The notes below the pieces were generated by a model, which saw only the letters and a program-made list of their open reading frames with translations, made no database searches and was not told the DNA's origin. Made by a program: the position numbers and the translations under genes. A DNA stretch of 64,000 nucleotides, taken from JADJYF01 sp965278995 (lineage in GTDB: Bacteria; Pseudomonadota; Gammaproteobacteria; Ga0077536). Positions 16,767-25,377 of the stretch are shown here, piece after piece. The first letter of the stretch is position 1, and each line of letters opens with the position of its first letter. Where the stretch lies: positions 310,001 through 374,000 of the forward strand of contig OZ257136.1 of assembly GCA_965278995.1 (NCBI GenBank), given 5' to 3'.

Positions 16767-17753
16767 GTGAATATAACTATGCCCTCCCGCGTCGAATGCG
16801 TATCCATTGCTCCTTCGCGCGCAGTACGCACGTTGCCCGAAGACGTCACGTACGGTTTGTTCGCTGAGCAGCGCACACTGCCGCCGAAATATTTCTATGA
16901 CGAGCGCGGGTCACGCCTGTTCGACATGATCTGCGATGTGCCGGAGTATTATCCGACGCGTACCGAGGCAGCGTTGTTGAAGCGTGTTGCGCTTGGCATC
17001 ATCGATAGCGAGCGACCCGAGCGCATCGTTGAATACGGCAGTGGCACCTCACGCAAGACACGCCACTTGTTCGATGCCTGCAGCAAGCTGCAGTGCCATC
17101 CGGTTTATGCGCCTTTCGATGTCTGCGACGATGTGTTGCTGGAAAGCGCCGAATCGCTGGGACGATCCTATGATTGGCTGAGCGTCGAACCGATGGTCGG
17201 TGACTATATGGCGGGGCTGGCCAACCTGCCACGGAGTGCGGAACGCAAACTCGTCGTTTTTCTCGGCGGCACTATCGGCAATTTCCGGCCCGACGAATGC
17301 AGAGACTTCCTGCGTGAACTCAGGTCGACGATGGCTGGCGGTGACAGCCTGCTGCTCGGAGCCGACAGGCTCAAGTCGCCGGCCGTGCTCCATGCAGCGT
17401 ACAATGACGATGCCGGGTATACCGCTGAATTCAATTTGAATCTGTTGCGCGTACTGAATCGCGAACTCGAGGCCGATTTCGACCTCGACGGATTCGCGCA
17501 TTACGCGCATTTCAATCCGCTCGCGTCACAAATCGAAATGCACCTGGTCGCGATGCGTCAGCAGAATGTGTACTTCGGCCGCCTTACGCAGGGTATCGAG
17601 TTCCGCGAGGGCGACCATATCCTGACCGAGATCAGCCGTAAGTTCACGCGACCGATGCTCGAGCGAATGCTCCGTGAGGCCGGCTTTGCGATTGGTGAAC
17701 ACTACGAGGCCAGTGGTGCGGCTTTTTCGCTGGTGCTGGCGTATCCGGTGTGA
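16767..17753 (+). CDS. egtD: L-histidine N(alpha)-methyltransferase (EgtD-like)
   Basis: 328-residue SAM-dependent methyltransferase that trimethylates histidine to hercynine, the first step of ergothioneine synthesis. Recognised from LPPKYFYDERGSRLFDMIC, EYYPTRTE, the SAM site VEYGSGTSRKT (88-98), FLGGTIGNF, and the C-terminal IHTEIS-type segment HILTEISRKF. The start is GTG 16767: AAGGA at 16755-16759 stands 7 bases before it but 19 before ATG 16779. No egtB (sulfoxide synthase) is next to it; the following genes are ampD and ampE, whose first start lies 4 bp beyond the stop. A close relative with another substrate is possible. Confidence 0.9.
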   Translation: MNITMPSRVECVSIAPSRAVRTLPEDVTYGLFAEQRTLPPKYFYDERGSRLFDMICDVPEYYPTRTEAALLKRVALGIIDSERPERIVEYGSGTSRKTRHLFDACSKLQCHPVYAPFDVCDDVLLESAESLGRSYDWLSVEPMVGDYMAGLANLPRSAERKLVVFLGGTIGNFRPDECRDFLRELRSTMAGGDSLLLGADRLKSPAVLHAAYNDDAGYTAEFNLNLLRVLNRELEADFDLDGFAHYAHFNPLASQIEMHLVAMRQQNVYFGRLTQGIEFREGDHILTEISRKFTRPMLERMLREAGFAIGEHYEASGAAFSLVLAYPV

Positions 17754-17757
17754 CGCC

Positions 17758-18327
17758 GTGTCGGAGCCAGGCTTGCCGATAGCGTTCTCGGCCGAAGGCT
17801 GGCTGGCCTCGGCCGAATGCTTACGCTCACCGAATTTCGATGCACGGCCGGTCGATACGCCACTCGAACTGCTGGTTATACACGCCATCAGCCTGCCGCC
17901 CGGCGAATTCGGCGGACCTTTCATCCGCGACCTGTTCTGCAATCGATTGGATCACGAGCGGCATCCGTACTTCGCCACCATCGCCGAACTTCGGGTATCG
18001 GCGCATTTTCTGATCGCGCGCGACGGCGCGCTGGTCCAGTTCGTGAGCATTGCCGATCGCGCGTGGCACGCCGGTGTATCGAGCTGGCGCGGTCGCGCGG
18101 CGTGCAATGACTATTCTGTCGGCATCGAACTCGAAGGGACCGACATCCTGCCGTTCACGGATGCGCAATATGCCGCGCTGGATAGATTGCTGCGTTCGCT
18201 GCGCCCACTGCTGCCGGATGCGGCACCGGACCGTATCGTCGGTCACGCCGACATCGCCCCGCTGCGCAAGACGGATCCCGGACCGAATTTCGACTGGGCG
18301 CGCCTGCGCCGGAGATTGGAAACATGA
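17758..18327 (+). CDS. ampD: 1,6-anhydro-N-acetylmuramyl-L-alanine amidase
   Basis: 189-residue cytosolic zinc amidase that cleaves anhydromuramyl peptides during peptidoglycan recycling and so limits AmpC beta-lactamase induction. Zinc ligands H42 (LVIHAIS), H163 and D173 (GHADIAPLRKTDPGP) and catalytic E124 (VGIELEG) match E. coli H34, H154, D164 and E116 by recall. FGGPFIRDLFCNRLD and SAHFLIARDG are typical. The start is uncertain: GTG 17758 keeps the whole family N-terminus, while TTG 17773 has a better GGAG at 6 bases. It overlaps ampE by 4 bp. Confidence 0.95.
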   Translation: MSEPGLPIAFSAEGWLASAECLRSPNFDARPVDTPLELLVIHAISLPPGEFGGPFIRDLFCNRLDHERHPYFATIAELRVSAHFLIARDGALVQFVSIADRAWHAGVSSWRGRAACNDYSVGIELEGTDILPFTDAQYAALDRLLRSLRPLLPDAAPDRIVGHADIAPLRKTDPGPNFDWARLRRRLET

Positions 18328-19214
18328 ACTTTCTGCTGATCCTGTGTGCGGCCGTCATCGAATTCACCATCGTCAGCGTCGACGGTCTGCGCTCAGTGAG
18401 CTGGAGCCGCGACTGGATGGGCTGGCTCAATCGACAGTTTCGTGACAGCCCCTGGTGGCACGGCTGGCCTGCTGCCGCGGTTGTCCTCGGTGTGCCGCTA
18501 GCCGTGGCGGCCGGCTGTTTCGGCGCCCTGTTCCGCATGTCACATTTTCTCGGTTACCTGGCCAGCCTGTTTTTTCTTTTGCTGATGCTGGGGCCGAGCG
18601 ATCTCAATCGGGTTGTTGATCGGTATCGGCGGCATTTGAGCGCGACTGCTACCGACGATGACGACGGCGCGAACGAGGGCAGCGATAGCGCGTTCCTGAC
18701 CGAGGCTGCTGGTATTGATCTGGGCGCTTCGACCGGCGACGTGCATTTTGATGAGACGCGGGTCGAACTGGCAGCGCTTGCGATTGCAGCAGACCGCGCC
18801 TGGTATCAGCCGCTGTTCTGGTTTTTTCTGGGTGGTCCTCTCGGTGCTCTGGCCTATCGATTGTGCGCGAATCTTGGTGAAAGTGCCAATGACGAGCGTG
18901 GAATTGCGACAGCGATTGCCGGCGCGCGTGAAGCGATGGAATGGTTGCCGGCACGCATCACCGTGCTCGCTTTTGGCATGGCCGGTAGCCTGACACCGGT
19001 GCTCGAAGCGGCGCGTGCTAGCGGCATCATGCGCTGGGGCGCGAGCAGTGAACTCCGTGCTCGTGCCGCGCTGGCGGCGATCGACAACGGCCGCATCCAT
19101 GAAGCCATTTCCGGTGAGCCGCGGGTTTATCGCCTGAATCTGATGCACGCGCTGGTCCGCCGCAGCCTGAATGTCTGGCTGGTTCTGCTTGCGGCGGGTT
19201 CATTGTTGCTGTGA
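18324..19214 (+). CDS. ampE: AmpE-like membrane protein
   Basis: 296-residue inner-membrane protein paired with AmpD by a 4-bp ATGA overlap. The N-terminus MNFLLILCAAVIEF, the segments SPWWHGWPAAAVVLGVPLAVAA and YLASLFFLLLMLGPSDLN, the WFFLGGPLGALAYRL segment and a final C-terminal helix (LNVWLVLLAAGSLLL) fit AmpE topology. A cytosolic acidic stretch (DDDDGANEGSDS) lies near residue 113. AmpE has been proposed as a sensor in beta-lactamase induction, but its biochemical role is unsettled; the product is not needed for amidase activity. Confidence 0.9.
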   Translation: MNFLLILCAAVIEFTIVSVDGLRSVSWSRDWMGWLNRQFRDSPWWHGWPAAAVVLGVPLAVAAGCFGALFRMSHFLGYLASLFFLLLMLGPSDLNRVVDRYRRHLSATATDDDDGANEGSDSAFLTEAAGIDLGASTGDVHFDETRVELAALAIAADRAWYQPLFWFFLGGPLGALAYRLCANLGESANDERGIATAIAGAREAMEWLPARITVLAFGMAGSLTPVLEAARASGIMRWGASSELRARAALAAIDNGRIHEAISGEPRVYRLNLMHALVRRSLNVWLVLLAAGSLLL

Positions 19215-19238
19215 GTCTGCCGGTGGTGTGTCGCCCGA

Positions 19239-19973
19239 TCAGCTTCTCAGAAAATCCGTCACGCGCCGCAGTCGTTGGCCGTGTTCGTCGCAGATCAGCA
19301 CGCTGTCCTGCTCATACCAGTCGCCGAGAACGATACGTCGACACGGTCGGCCTTCGATATCGAGATGGTGGACAGCGCGGCGATGGGTGTGACCGTGAAT
19401 CAGCAACGTCACATCGTTCGACAACATTGTCTGCCGGACCGTGGTGTCTTCGACATCCATGATCTCCGACGATTTGTGCATCATTGATGCTTGCGTACCG
19501 CTGCGCGTCCGCGTTGCGATACGGCGGCGCCAAGCAAGTGGTATGGCGAGAAAGATGCCGCGTACCAGCGGATTGCGGACAACGGTTCGAAAGCGTTGGT
19601 ATTTGACGTCTCGCGTGCACAGCAAGTCGCCATGCATGAGTAGCGCGCGTTCGCCGTTCAGGTCAAGTGTGGCGTAGTCGCCGAGCAGAGTGCACCCAGT
19701 CGCGGCTACGAAGCGCGGGCCGAACAGAAAATCGCGATTGCCGTGGCTGACTGCGAGCGCGACGCCGGCGTCGGTGAGACTTCGCAGACTGCGCAGGACC
19801 TGTGCTTGAGGCGCGGCGTCATCGTCGTCACCCAGCCACACATCGAACAAATCGCCGAGGATATACAGCGCACGCGCGCTACCCCGCGCGCGCGCGATGA
19901 AGTCATGAAACAGGGCGAGTTTGTCGGGACGGGCAGCGGACAGATGCAGGTCGGACACGATGAGCGTGGTCAT
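19239..19973 (-). CDS. lpxH: UDP-2,3-diacylglucosamine diphosphatase
   Basis: 244-residue calcineurin-like metallophosphoesterase that hydrolyses UDP-2,3-diacylglucosamine to lipid X in lipid A synthesis at the inner membrane. Metal ligands D8 and H10 (SDLHLS), D41 (GDLFDVW), N79 (GNRDFL), H114 (MHGD) and H193/H195/H197 (IHGHTHR) correspond to the E. coli LpxH pattern. Complete. It is convergent with ampE and follows ppiB on the minus strand with 28 bp between them, the common ppiB-lpxH order of gammaproteobacteria. Confidence 0.97.
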   Translation of the reverse strand: MTTLIVSDLHLSAARPDKLALFHDFIARARGSARALYILGDLFDVWLGDDDDAAPQAQVLRSLRSLTDAGVALAVSHGNRDFLFGPRFVAATGCTLLGDYATLDLNGERALLMHGDLLCTRDVKYQRFRTVVRNPLVRGIFLAIPLAWRRRIATRTRSGTQASMMHKSSEIMDVEDTTVRQTMLSNDVTLLIHGHTHRRAVHHLDIEGRPCRRIVLGDWYEQDSVLICDEHGQRLRRVTDFLRS

Positions 19974-20001
19974 CGTCCGCGTGCCCCGGAGCAGGCCCGC
20001 T

Positions 20002-20505
20002 TCAGGCCGCGATGACGCTCGCGCTCAGGATTTCGACCGCCTCGCGCGGTACGTCCTGATGTCCACCCTGGTTGCCAGTCGCAACGGCCTTAATCGCCTC
20101 GACGACATCCATTCCGGCTGTCACTTTGCCGAACACACAATAGCCCCAGCCGCTCGGCGACTGGCTGGTGTGGTCGAGAAAGTCGTTATCCTTGACGTTG
20201 ATGAAGAACTGGGCCGATGCCGAATGCGGATCGTTGGTCCGCGCCATGGCGACACTGCCAAGCTCGTTGCTGAGGCCGTTGTTGGCCTCGTTCTTGATCG
20301 GTGCGAGCGTCGATTTCTGGCGCATGTCGCGGTCCATGCCGCCGCCCTGAATCATGAAATTCTTGATCACGCGGTGGAAGATCGTACCGGTGTAATGCCC
20401 GCTCTCGACATAGGCAATGAAGTTGCGGACAGTTTCGGGCGCCGCTGTCTCATTCAGTTCGAGCGTGATATCGCCTTTCGAGGTTTCGAGTTTTACCGAG
20501 GTCAT
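20002..20505 (-). CDS. ppiB: Cytosolic peptidyl-prolyl cis-trans isomerase B (cyclophilin)
   Basis: 167-residue cyclophilin without a signal peptide, therefore cytosolic. Typical blocks are LETSKGDITLELNE, GHYTGTIFHRVIKNFMIQGGG, LSNELGSVAMART, SASAQFFINV and WGYCVFGKV. ATG 20505 has AGGA 7 bases upstream and matches the family start; the frame is open to 20628 without homology. It is transcribed away from the tRNA cluster and leads into lpxH. Confidence 0.96.
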   Translation of the reverse strand: MTSVKLETSKGDITLELNETAAPETVRNFIAYVESGHYTGTIFHRVIKNFMIQGGGMDRDMRQKSTLAPIKNEANNGLSNELGSVAMARTNDPHSASAQFFINVKDNDFLDHTSQSPSGWGYCVFGKVTAGMDVVEAIKAVATGNQGGHQDVPREAVEILSASVIAA

Positions 20506-20673
20506 GGTGCGTTCCTGCTGGTTCCGGTCGGCCGGCATTATGCCGTCTCGCGGCGCTCGAGGCACCTGATCGCCGGTCGGCGGTCCGCACTGGCTGCCTG
20601 TGGTCAGCTGCTTGGCCCGATCTAACAACCTGATTACGCGAACTTCGCGCGGACTTTGCCGTCGCCATGTCGA

Positions 20674-20702
20674 TTGACCGTGTCGGAAGGCCTGCGTATC
20701 AT
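20674..20702 (+). promoter_or_regulatory. Sigma-70 promoter of the tRNA cluster
   Basis: TTGACC (20674-20679), a 17-bp spacer, and TATCAT (20697-20702), followed by a GC-rich discriminator as in stringently controlled stable-RNA promoters. It faces the four tRNA genes; the first begins about 115 bp downstream. No coding sequence lies between 20506 and 20818. Confidence 0.65.
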
Positions 20703-20818
20703 CGCCGCTCCCGCGAGCCCCGGCCGGGAGGCAGCGCCAGGGATCCGACCGTCAGCACTGGGTCAGTGCCGCGGCGGACCGCTACCGGCAGCGTCCGGTC
20801 GGGCATGGCCGACGACAC

Positions 20819-20895
<77 letters not shown>

Positions 20896-20962
20896 CTCGC
20901 CCTGACGGCGGTGGCGGATGTCGATATTCCGCGGCCAGGCGGGTAACGTATGAGCTCGCTCC

Positions 20963-21039
20963 GCGCCTGTAGCTCATTCGGATAGAGCATCGGCCTTCTA
21001 AGCCGAGGGTAGCAGGTTCGAATCCTGCCAGGCGCGCCA
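20963..21039 (+). tRNA. tRNA-Arg (UCU)
   Basis: Acceptor GCGCCTG pairs with CAGGCGC; the anticodon loop CTTCTAA in a TCGGC/GCCGA stem gives TCT; the T loop is TTCGAAT; encoded CCA at 21037-21039. Confidence 0.96.
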
Positions 21040-21120
21040 GACCAGCGTTTAGCCATGGGCTGCATAGAACGGCAACGGCTACCAGCCGCAACCGGGCAAC
21101 CCATGGCTAAGCGACTCAAT

Positions 21121-21197
21121 GGTGGACGTAGCTCAGTTGGTAGAGCGCAGGATTGTGATTCCTGTGGTCGTGGGTTCGATCCCCATCGTCCACCCCA
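21121..21197 (+). tRNA. tRNA-His (GUG)
   Basis: GTGGACG pairs with CGTCCAC, with the extra G(-1) at 21121 facing discriminator C that is special to tRNA-His. The anticodon loop TTGTGAT in a CAGGA/TCCTG stem gives GTG. CCA is encoded. Confidence 0.96.
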
Positions 21198-21206
21198 TCT
21201 TCTGTC

Positions 21207-21282
<76 letters not shown>

Positions 21283-21596
21283 TATCAAGCGGATCTATAT
21301 CCCAACCTCTTCATCGCGCCGTTTCGGCGGTGAACACAATCCGGCAGTTCGACCTCGTATACCCCCGAGTGGAGTGGAATCCATACTCCGGGCTTGGCGC
21401 TCAAGGGCGATTCCTCGTTCCCCGTTCGTCCTCTCCTTCGTCGTGACGTTAATGAATCGCAATTACAGGGCAAAAAGCCGTCGGTTGCTTTGACCCTTCG
21501 TTTCGCCGGCCGCCTGCTGTTCGGTACCGCACGGACCGCGACCAGGACGTTCCGTAGAACTAGCGCTCGGATACCCATTAACGTTTTGGAGAAAAT
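21283..21596. other. Non-coding stretch between tRNA-Lys and the PEP-CTERM gene
   Basis: 314 bp without a gene I can support. It has no copy of the tRNA-Lys 3' end that would mark an attachment site, no clear hairpin terminator, and no convincing -35/-10 or -24/-12 promoter pair. The only sure element is the AGGAG-like GGAGAAAAT ribosome site just before ATG 21597. Confidence 0.5.
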
Positions 21597-22247
21597 ATGA
21601 TTACGAAAACAACGCCCGTAAACGCAATCCGATTCACACTCGGCGCTGCAATTGCGTCTTTTTTTGCCGTGACGTCTACGGCAAACGCCGCGGGAGTTAT
21701 CACGTCAATAGTCGACGTCGGTTCGCTGGGCGGCACCGTCATCAGTATTACAGTCGACAACAGCACCAACGAAATCGATATCAATAAGGTGTTTGATGCG
21801 ATTCAACCCATAACACTACGGTTTACCGTAGAACACGGCCAAGGCGGACCTGGTTCGTACGCGCTGACGGAAACTGTTATCAATAGTACCGACGTTACAT
21901 GGACGGACTATCACTTTTCTATTGTGGATTCAGTCAATGGGAATGGGATCACCTTCGGTTCCTTTCAGTCAGCAACGCTCGACGGATTCGATTTGGACAG
22001 CCCTCCCGACAGTGGTCCCCGCAACTTGAACTTTACCGGCGTCCTTGCAGCCGGAGGCTCGATGGATGCGTCGTTTAGCTTGCAACTGTCTGACCCGGGC
22101 GCGAACAACAGTTATACATTCGACCTGGTGCAAACCCCCACGGTCAGCGCCGTTCCGATCCCGGCGGCGGCTTGGTTGTTTGCTTCTGGCCTGTTGGGCC
22201 TGGTGAAATCGGCAAAACGGCGTGGAATGTCGGCACAGATTTCGTAG
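21597..22247 (+). CDS. PEP-CTERM sorting-domain protein
   Basis: 216-residue exported protein. The N-terminal signal peptide is cleaved near ANA-AG (about residue 31). A beta-rich, Asn/Ser/Thr/Gly-rich middle follows without recognised enzyme motifs. The C-terminus has a PEP-CTERM signal of the variant VPIPAAAWLFASGLLGL followed by KSAKRR: a V-P-x-P motif, a hydrophobic helix and a basic end. Such proteins are thought to be processed by exosortase (EpsH/XrtA) and are linked to exopolysaccharide-producing bacteria. GGAGA lies 6 bases before the ATG. No exosortase gene is in the window. The function of the mature part is unknown. Confidence 0.85.
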   Translation: MITKTTPVNAIRFTLGAAIASFFAVTSTANAAGVITSIVDVGSLGGTVISITVDNSTNEIDINKVFDAIQPITLRFTVEHGQGGPGSYALTETVINSTDVTWTDYHFSIVDSVNGNGITFGSFQSATLDGFDLDSPPDSGPRNLNFTGVLAAGGSMDASFSLQLSDPGANNSYTFDLVQTPTVSAVPIPAAAWLFASGLLGLVKSAKRRGMSAQIS

Positions 22248-22468
22248 CCGGGCAAAACTTTATAGCGGTGGCCACCCGCAATTGCTGGTAAGTCATTTGC
22301 AGCTATCTGTGGGGCCCATTTCCGCCCCAATCCATACTGCCCAGCGGCTCCTCGGTTGAAAGCGATCTGCCGAGGTTCGCCAGTACGCCAGTTCCCTGTC
22401 GTTGGGACGCCGTCGGCGTGACATGCTTGCGAGATGAGATACTGCACGGTATCGATCATTGAGGCCTG

Positions 22469-23113
22469 ATGGCAATGTACGTACCCAAGCACTTTGAAGA
22501 GCACCGGCGGGAGGAACTCCATCGCGTGATCCGCGAGTTTTCCCTCGGAATCCTGGTCCTGAATGGAGCCGAAGGACTCGACGCAAACCATATCCCATTC
22601 GAATTGGACGAGGAGGATGGCCAGGACGTTCTGCTGGGCCATGTCGCTCGCGCGAACAGCCTATGGCGTGAGGCGAATGATGGCGACGACGCGCTGGTGA
22701 TATTCCGGGCGGCCAATGCCTACATTTCTCCGAACTGGTACCCCAGCAAACATGAATTTCACAAGCAGGTTCCCACTTGGAATTATCAAGCTGTCCACGT
22801 TCACGGAAAGATCAGCATTCGGGACGACGAGAAATTTGTGCGTGCAGTCGTTGCGCGATTGACCAGAACGAACGAAATGCGCACGGGCCAGGCGAAGCCC
22901 TGGAAGATGACTGACTCCCAGGCAGAATATATCGATCAGATGATCGCAGCCGTAGTGGGCATCGAGATCAAGATAGTCAAAGTCGTCGGCAAGTGGAAGC
23001 TAAGCCAAAACAAGGAAGAACGAGACCGTTCCACTGCGGCGCAAGAACTCGAACTACGCGGCGACCATCTCACCTCTGCAGCAATGCTCGCCACCCTGAA
23101 GCCGGCTAGCTAA
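22469..23113 (+). CDS. PaiB-like FMN-binding protein
   Basis: 214 residues resembling the PaiB family (FMN-binding split-barrel, annotated as negative transcriptional regulators after Bacillus subtilis PaiB). Family landmarks are MYVPKHFEE at the N-terminus, ANHIPFELDEEDG, LLGHVARAN, the ANAYISPNWYPSK block, PTWNYQAVHVHGKI, and WKMTDSQAEYIDQM. It is cytosolic and complete. DNA binding was proposed for PaiB, but flavin-dependent or small-molecule roles are equally possible. It is a stand-alone gene between a PEP-CTERM gene and a convergent nuclease gene (4-bp overlap of the 3' ends). Confidence 0.88.
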   Translation: MAMYVPKHFEEHRREELHRVIREFSLGILVLNGAEGLDANHIPFELDEEDGQDVLLGHVARANSLWREANDGDDALVIFRAANAYISPNWYPSKHEFHKQVPTWNYQAVHVHGKISIRDDEKFVRAVVARLTRTNEMRTGQAKPWKMTDSQAEYIDQMIAAVVGIEIKIVKVVGKWKLSQNKEERDRSTAAQELELRGDHLTSAAMLATLKPAS

Positions 23114-23817
23114 TCTCGCCCGACGCATAAACGCTCGCACGGGATGCCATCGCCGTCGCCATCCAACCCAGCGCTGCCACAACGACGCAGTGCTTCGCGT
23201 GCCTGCGCGCAGCTCACCATCGCATTGCAGCGACGCGCGCCATCGCACTTCCCCGATTGCGCCTTGTACGCTGACCTGTGGCCGCGTATGTGTCGCGGTT
23301 TACTGTGACGCCAGGTCCACGGCGCGATACGTGACTTCGCCGGCAGTGCCCATAAGCCCAGCTTAGCAACACGTGCGCCCTGTTCGCGGGTCAGCAGCGA
23401 CTCGTCTTTCAGATACTGCCGATATACCCAGGCGCTGCCTTCGCTGACCAGTACAGCATTGATGTCGCGGCCGTCGAGATAGAGATGCCCGAGCGCGCGA
23501 CCGTAGCTGTCAGTGCCTGATTCGCGCACGGTAACTGTCTCGTCTTCGACTAGCCGCGCGAGCGCATGCTTTGCCTCGTGACCAAAAGGTTGATCGAGTT
23601 CAGGCGCATCGATTTCAGTCAGACGGAATAAATAACGCCGATCGCCGACGTCCAGTTTCACCGTGTCGCCATCTGAGATGTGAACAACGCGCGCAGTGTA
23701 ACGCTGGTCGGCAGCGCAGCAGAGACCGGCGCCTAACAGATACAGCGCTGCAGCCGCCAGCAGCGTCCAGCAGCAGGACCTGGCGCTGCGCGGTTGGGTG
23801 TTCTGAAAACTGGTCAA
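23110..23817 (-). CDS. Secreted staphylococcal-nuclease-like protein with excalibur domain
   Basis: 235 residues. An N-terminal hydrophobic signal (LLAAAALYLLGAGLCCAA) is followed by an SNase domain (about 40-150) with VVHISDGDTVKL, FRLTEIDAPELDQPFG and the catalytic-region arginine in DSYGRALGHLYL. The C-terminus has a Cys-rich excalibur calcium-binding motif ending DGDGDGIPCERLC. It probably degrades nucleic acids outside the cytoplasm. The 3' end overlaps that of the PaiB-like gene by 4 bp. Confidence 0.9.
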   Translation of the reverse strand: MTSFQNTQPRSARSCCWTLLAAAALYLLGAGLCCAADQRYTARVVHISDGDTVKLDVGDRRYLFRLTEIDAPELDQPFGHEAKHALARLVEDETVTVRESGTDSYGRALGHLYLDGRDINAVLVSEGSAWVYRQYLKDESLLTREQGARVAKLGLWALPAKSRIAPWTWRHSKPRHIRGHRSAYKAQSGKCDGARRCNAMVSCAQAREALRRCGSAGLDGDGDGIPCERLCVGRD

Positions 23818-23833
23818 GCTGGCGCGAAACCTG

Positions 23834-24481
23834 CTACGCAGTATTCCGGGACTCAGCTAATTTCGTCAGTAGTTGGATTTGCTCTCGCTGTATATCCAGC
23901 AACTCCGCCCATTGTGCTTCGCGCAATGTGTCGATTTTCTGATGCAAGGCCAGAATCTCCAGTTCAGACTTCAGGTTAACTTCGTAATCGTGCTGCGCGG
24001 CGGCACGGTCTTTGGCTGCAGATCGGTTTTGTGACATCAGGATCACCGGAGCCTGCAGCGCCGCCAACATCGACAGAATCAAATTGAGAAAAACATAGGG
24101 GTAGGGGTCGAAGGGTTGACGAAACTGCGCCAGGATTATCGTGTTTAACACTACCCAGCACAGCAGTAGTGCGAGGAAAATGAGGATGAACGTCCACGAG
24201 CCGCCGAAACTCGCAATGCGGTCAGCGTAGCGCTGCCCCAGCGTCATCGCCTCCTCGAATTCCTGATCCGTATTATGGCTGATGTGGACGCGTTGGGTCA
24301 GGCGTTCGATGACGCGCTGCTCGCTCTCACCCGCCTCATGGCAGGTTTTAAGGAACCGCGCTGTCAATGCTTCCATCGGGTCGTTCACGGTGAACGGTCT
24401 CTCATTCCGCGCTCCGGTATTTTCGTGGAGTGGATTATTGCGAAGTTGGATCGTAAGCCATTCTTGGTAGGTCGGCCGCAT
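23834..24481 (-). CDS. DUF1003-family membrane protein
   Basis: About 215 residues. Two membrane helices (FILIFLALLLCWVVLNTIIL and VFLNLILSMLAALQAPVILM) linked by the family motif FDPYPYVFLN are followed by SQNRSAAKDRAAAQHDYEVNLKSELEI and a charged coiled coil; this is the DUF1003 signature. Function unknown. The start is uncertain: GTG 24499, ATG 24481 and ATG 24376 are possible and none has a good ribosome site. Confidence 0.85.
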   Translation of the reverse strand: MRPTYQEWLTIQLRNNPLHENTGARNERPFTVNDPMEALTARFLKTCHEAGESEQRVIERLTQRVHISHNTDQEFEEAMTLGQRYADRIASFGGSWTFILIFLALLLCWVVLNTIILAQFRQPFDPYPYVFLNLILSMLAALQAPVILMSQNRSAAKDRAAAQHDYEVNLKSELEILALHQKIDTLREAQWAELLDIQREQIQLLTKLAESRNTA

Positions 24482-24629
24482 TCGTCGGTGCGTCAGCACA
24501 CGCCACGTCCGTCAGTCGATTTCGGACTCCAGAGGGGCGATGGTGGGAATCGCGCGTGGTGCGCAGACAAGTTCATAAGCGATCTGTACGATCGAAACCC
24601 ATTTCTTGAGCGGCATCCGGGGCTGAACC

Positions 24630-25331
24630 ATGACGCCATCGCGCCACCATCCGGAACGTCACCGCAATGAGCGCATCGGATGGTTGCGTGCGGCTGTCCT
24701 GGGTGCCAACGATGGCATCGTCTCAACCGCCAGCCTCCTGGTCGGCGTCGCTGCCGCCAATGCCAGCCACGAGAACATTTTAGTCACCGGTGTCGCGGCG
24801 TTAGTGGCCGGCGCTATGTCGATGGCGGCGGGAGAGTACGTCTCGGTGTATTCGCAAGCGGATACCGAGAAGGCTGACCTCGCGCGCGAGCGTAAGGAAC
24901 TGGAACTTGATCCGGCCGCGGAGCTGCGTGAATTGACAGCCATCTACGTCGCTCGCGGACTTGCGCAGAACCTGGCCCAACAGGTTGCCGAGCAACTGAT
25001 GCATCAGGACGCACTCGGTGCACATGCGCGTGAAGAACTCGGCATCGTAGGTACTGGGCGTGCGCGACCCGGTCAAGCCGCGCTCGCTTCTGCGGTCAGC
25101 TTTGCGGTGGGCGCAGCGCTTCCTCTGTTAGTCGCTGTTGTTGTGCCGGAGCGGGGAATCATCGTGTGGATATCGGGTGCATCACTCGTCTTTCTTGCCA
25201 CAACGGGCGCCATGGCCGCCAAGGCGGGCGGCGCCGACGTATTTGCGGGCGCCTGGCGAGTCAGCTTCTGGGGCGCGCTTGCCATGGCGATCACTGCAGG
25301 GGCAGGGGCGCTCTTCGGGATGGTTCCGTAG
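24630..25331 (+). CDS. VIT1/CCC1-family membrane transporter
   Basis: 233-residue integral membrane protein like plant VIT1 and yeast CCC1, which move Fe2+ or Mn2+. The helix-1 signature WLRAAVLGANDGIVSTASLLVGVAAA and AGAMSMAAGEYVSVYSQADTEKADLARE are diagnostic. The cytoplasmic loop (about 75-145) is acidic and resembles the metal-binding region of the family, and three C-terminal helices follow. The bacterial cargo is probably iron or manganese but is not shown by the sequence. Confidence 0.9.
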   Translation: MTPSRHHPERHRNERIGWLRAAVLGANDGIVSTASLLVGVAAANASHENILVTGVAALVAGAMSMAAGEYVSVYSQADTEKADLARERKELELDPAAELRELTAIYVARGLAQNLAQQVAEQLMHQDALGAHAREELGIVGTGRARPGQAALASAVSFAVGAALPLLVAVVVPERGIIVWISGASLVFLATTGAMAAKAGGADVFAGAWRVSFWGALAMAITAGAGALFGMVP

Positions 25332-25377
25332 CGTCTGCGCACGCGCAGTGAAACAGCTTCAGGGATTGAGCAGGGTT

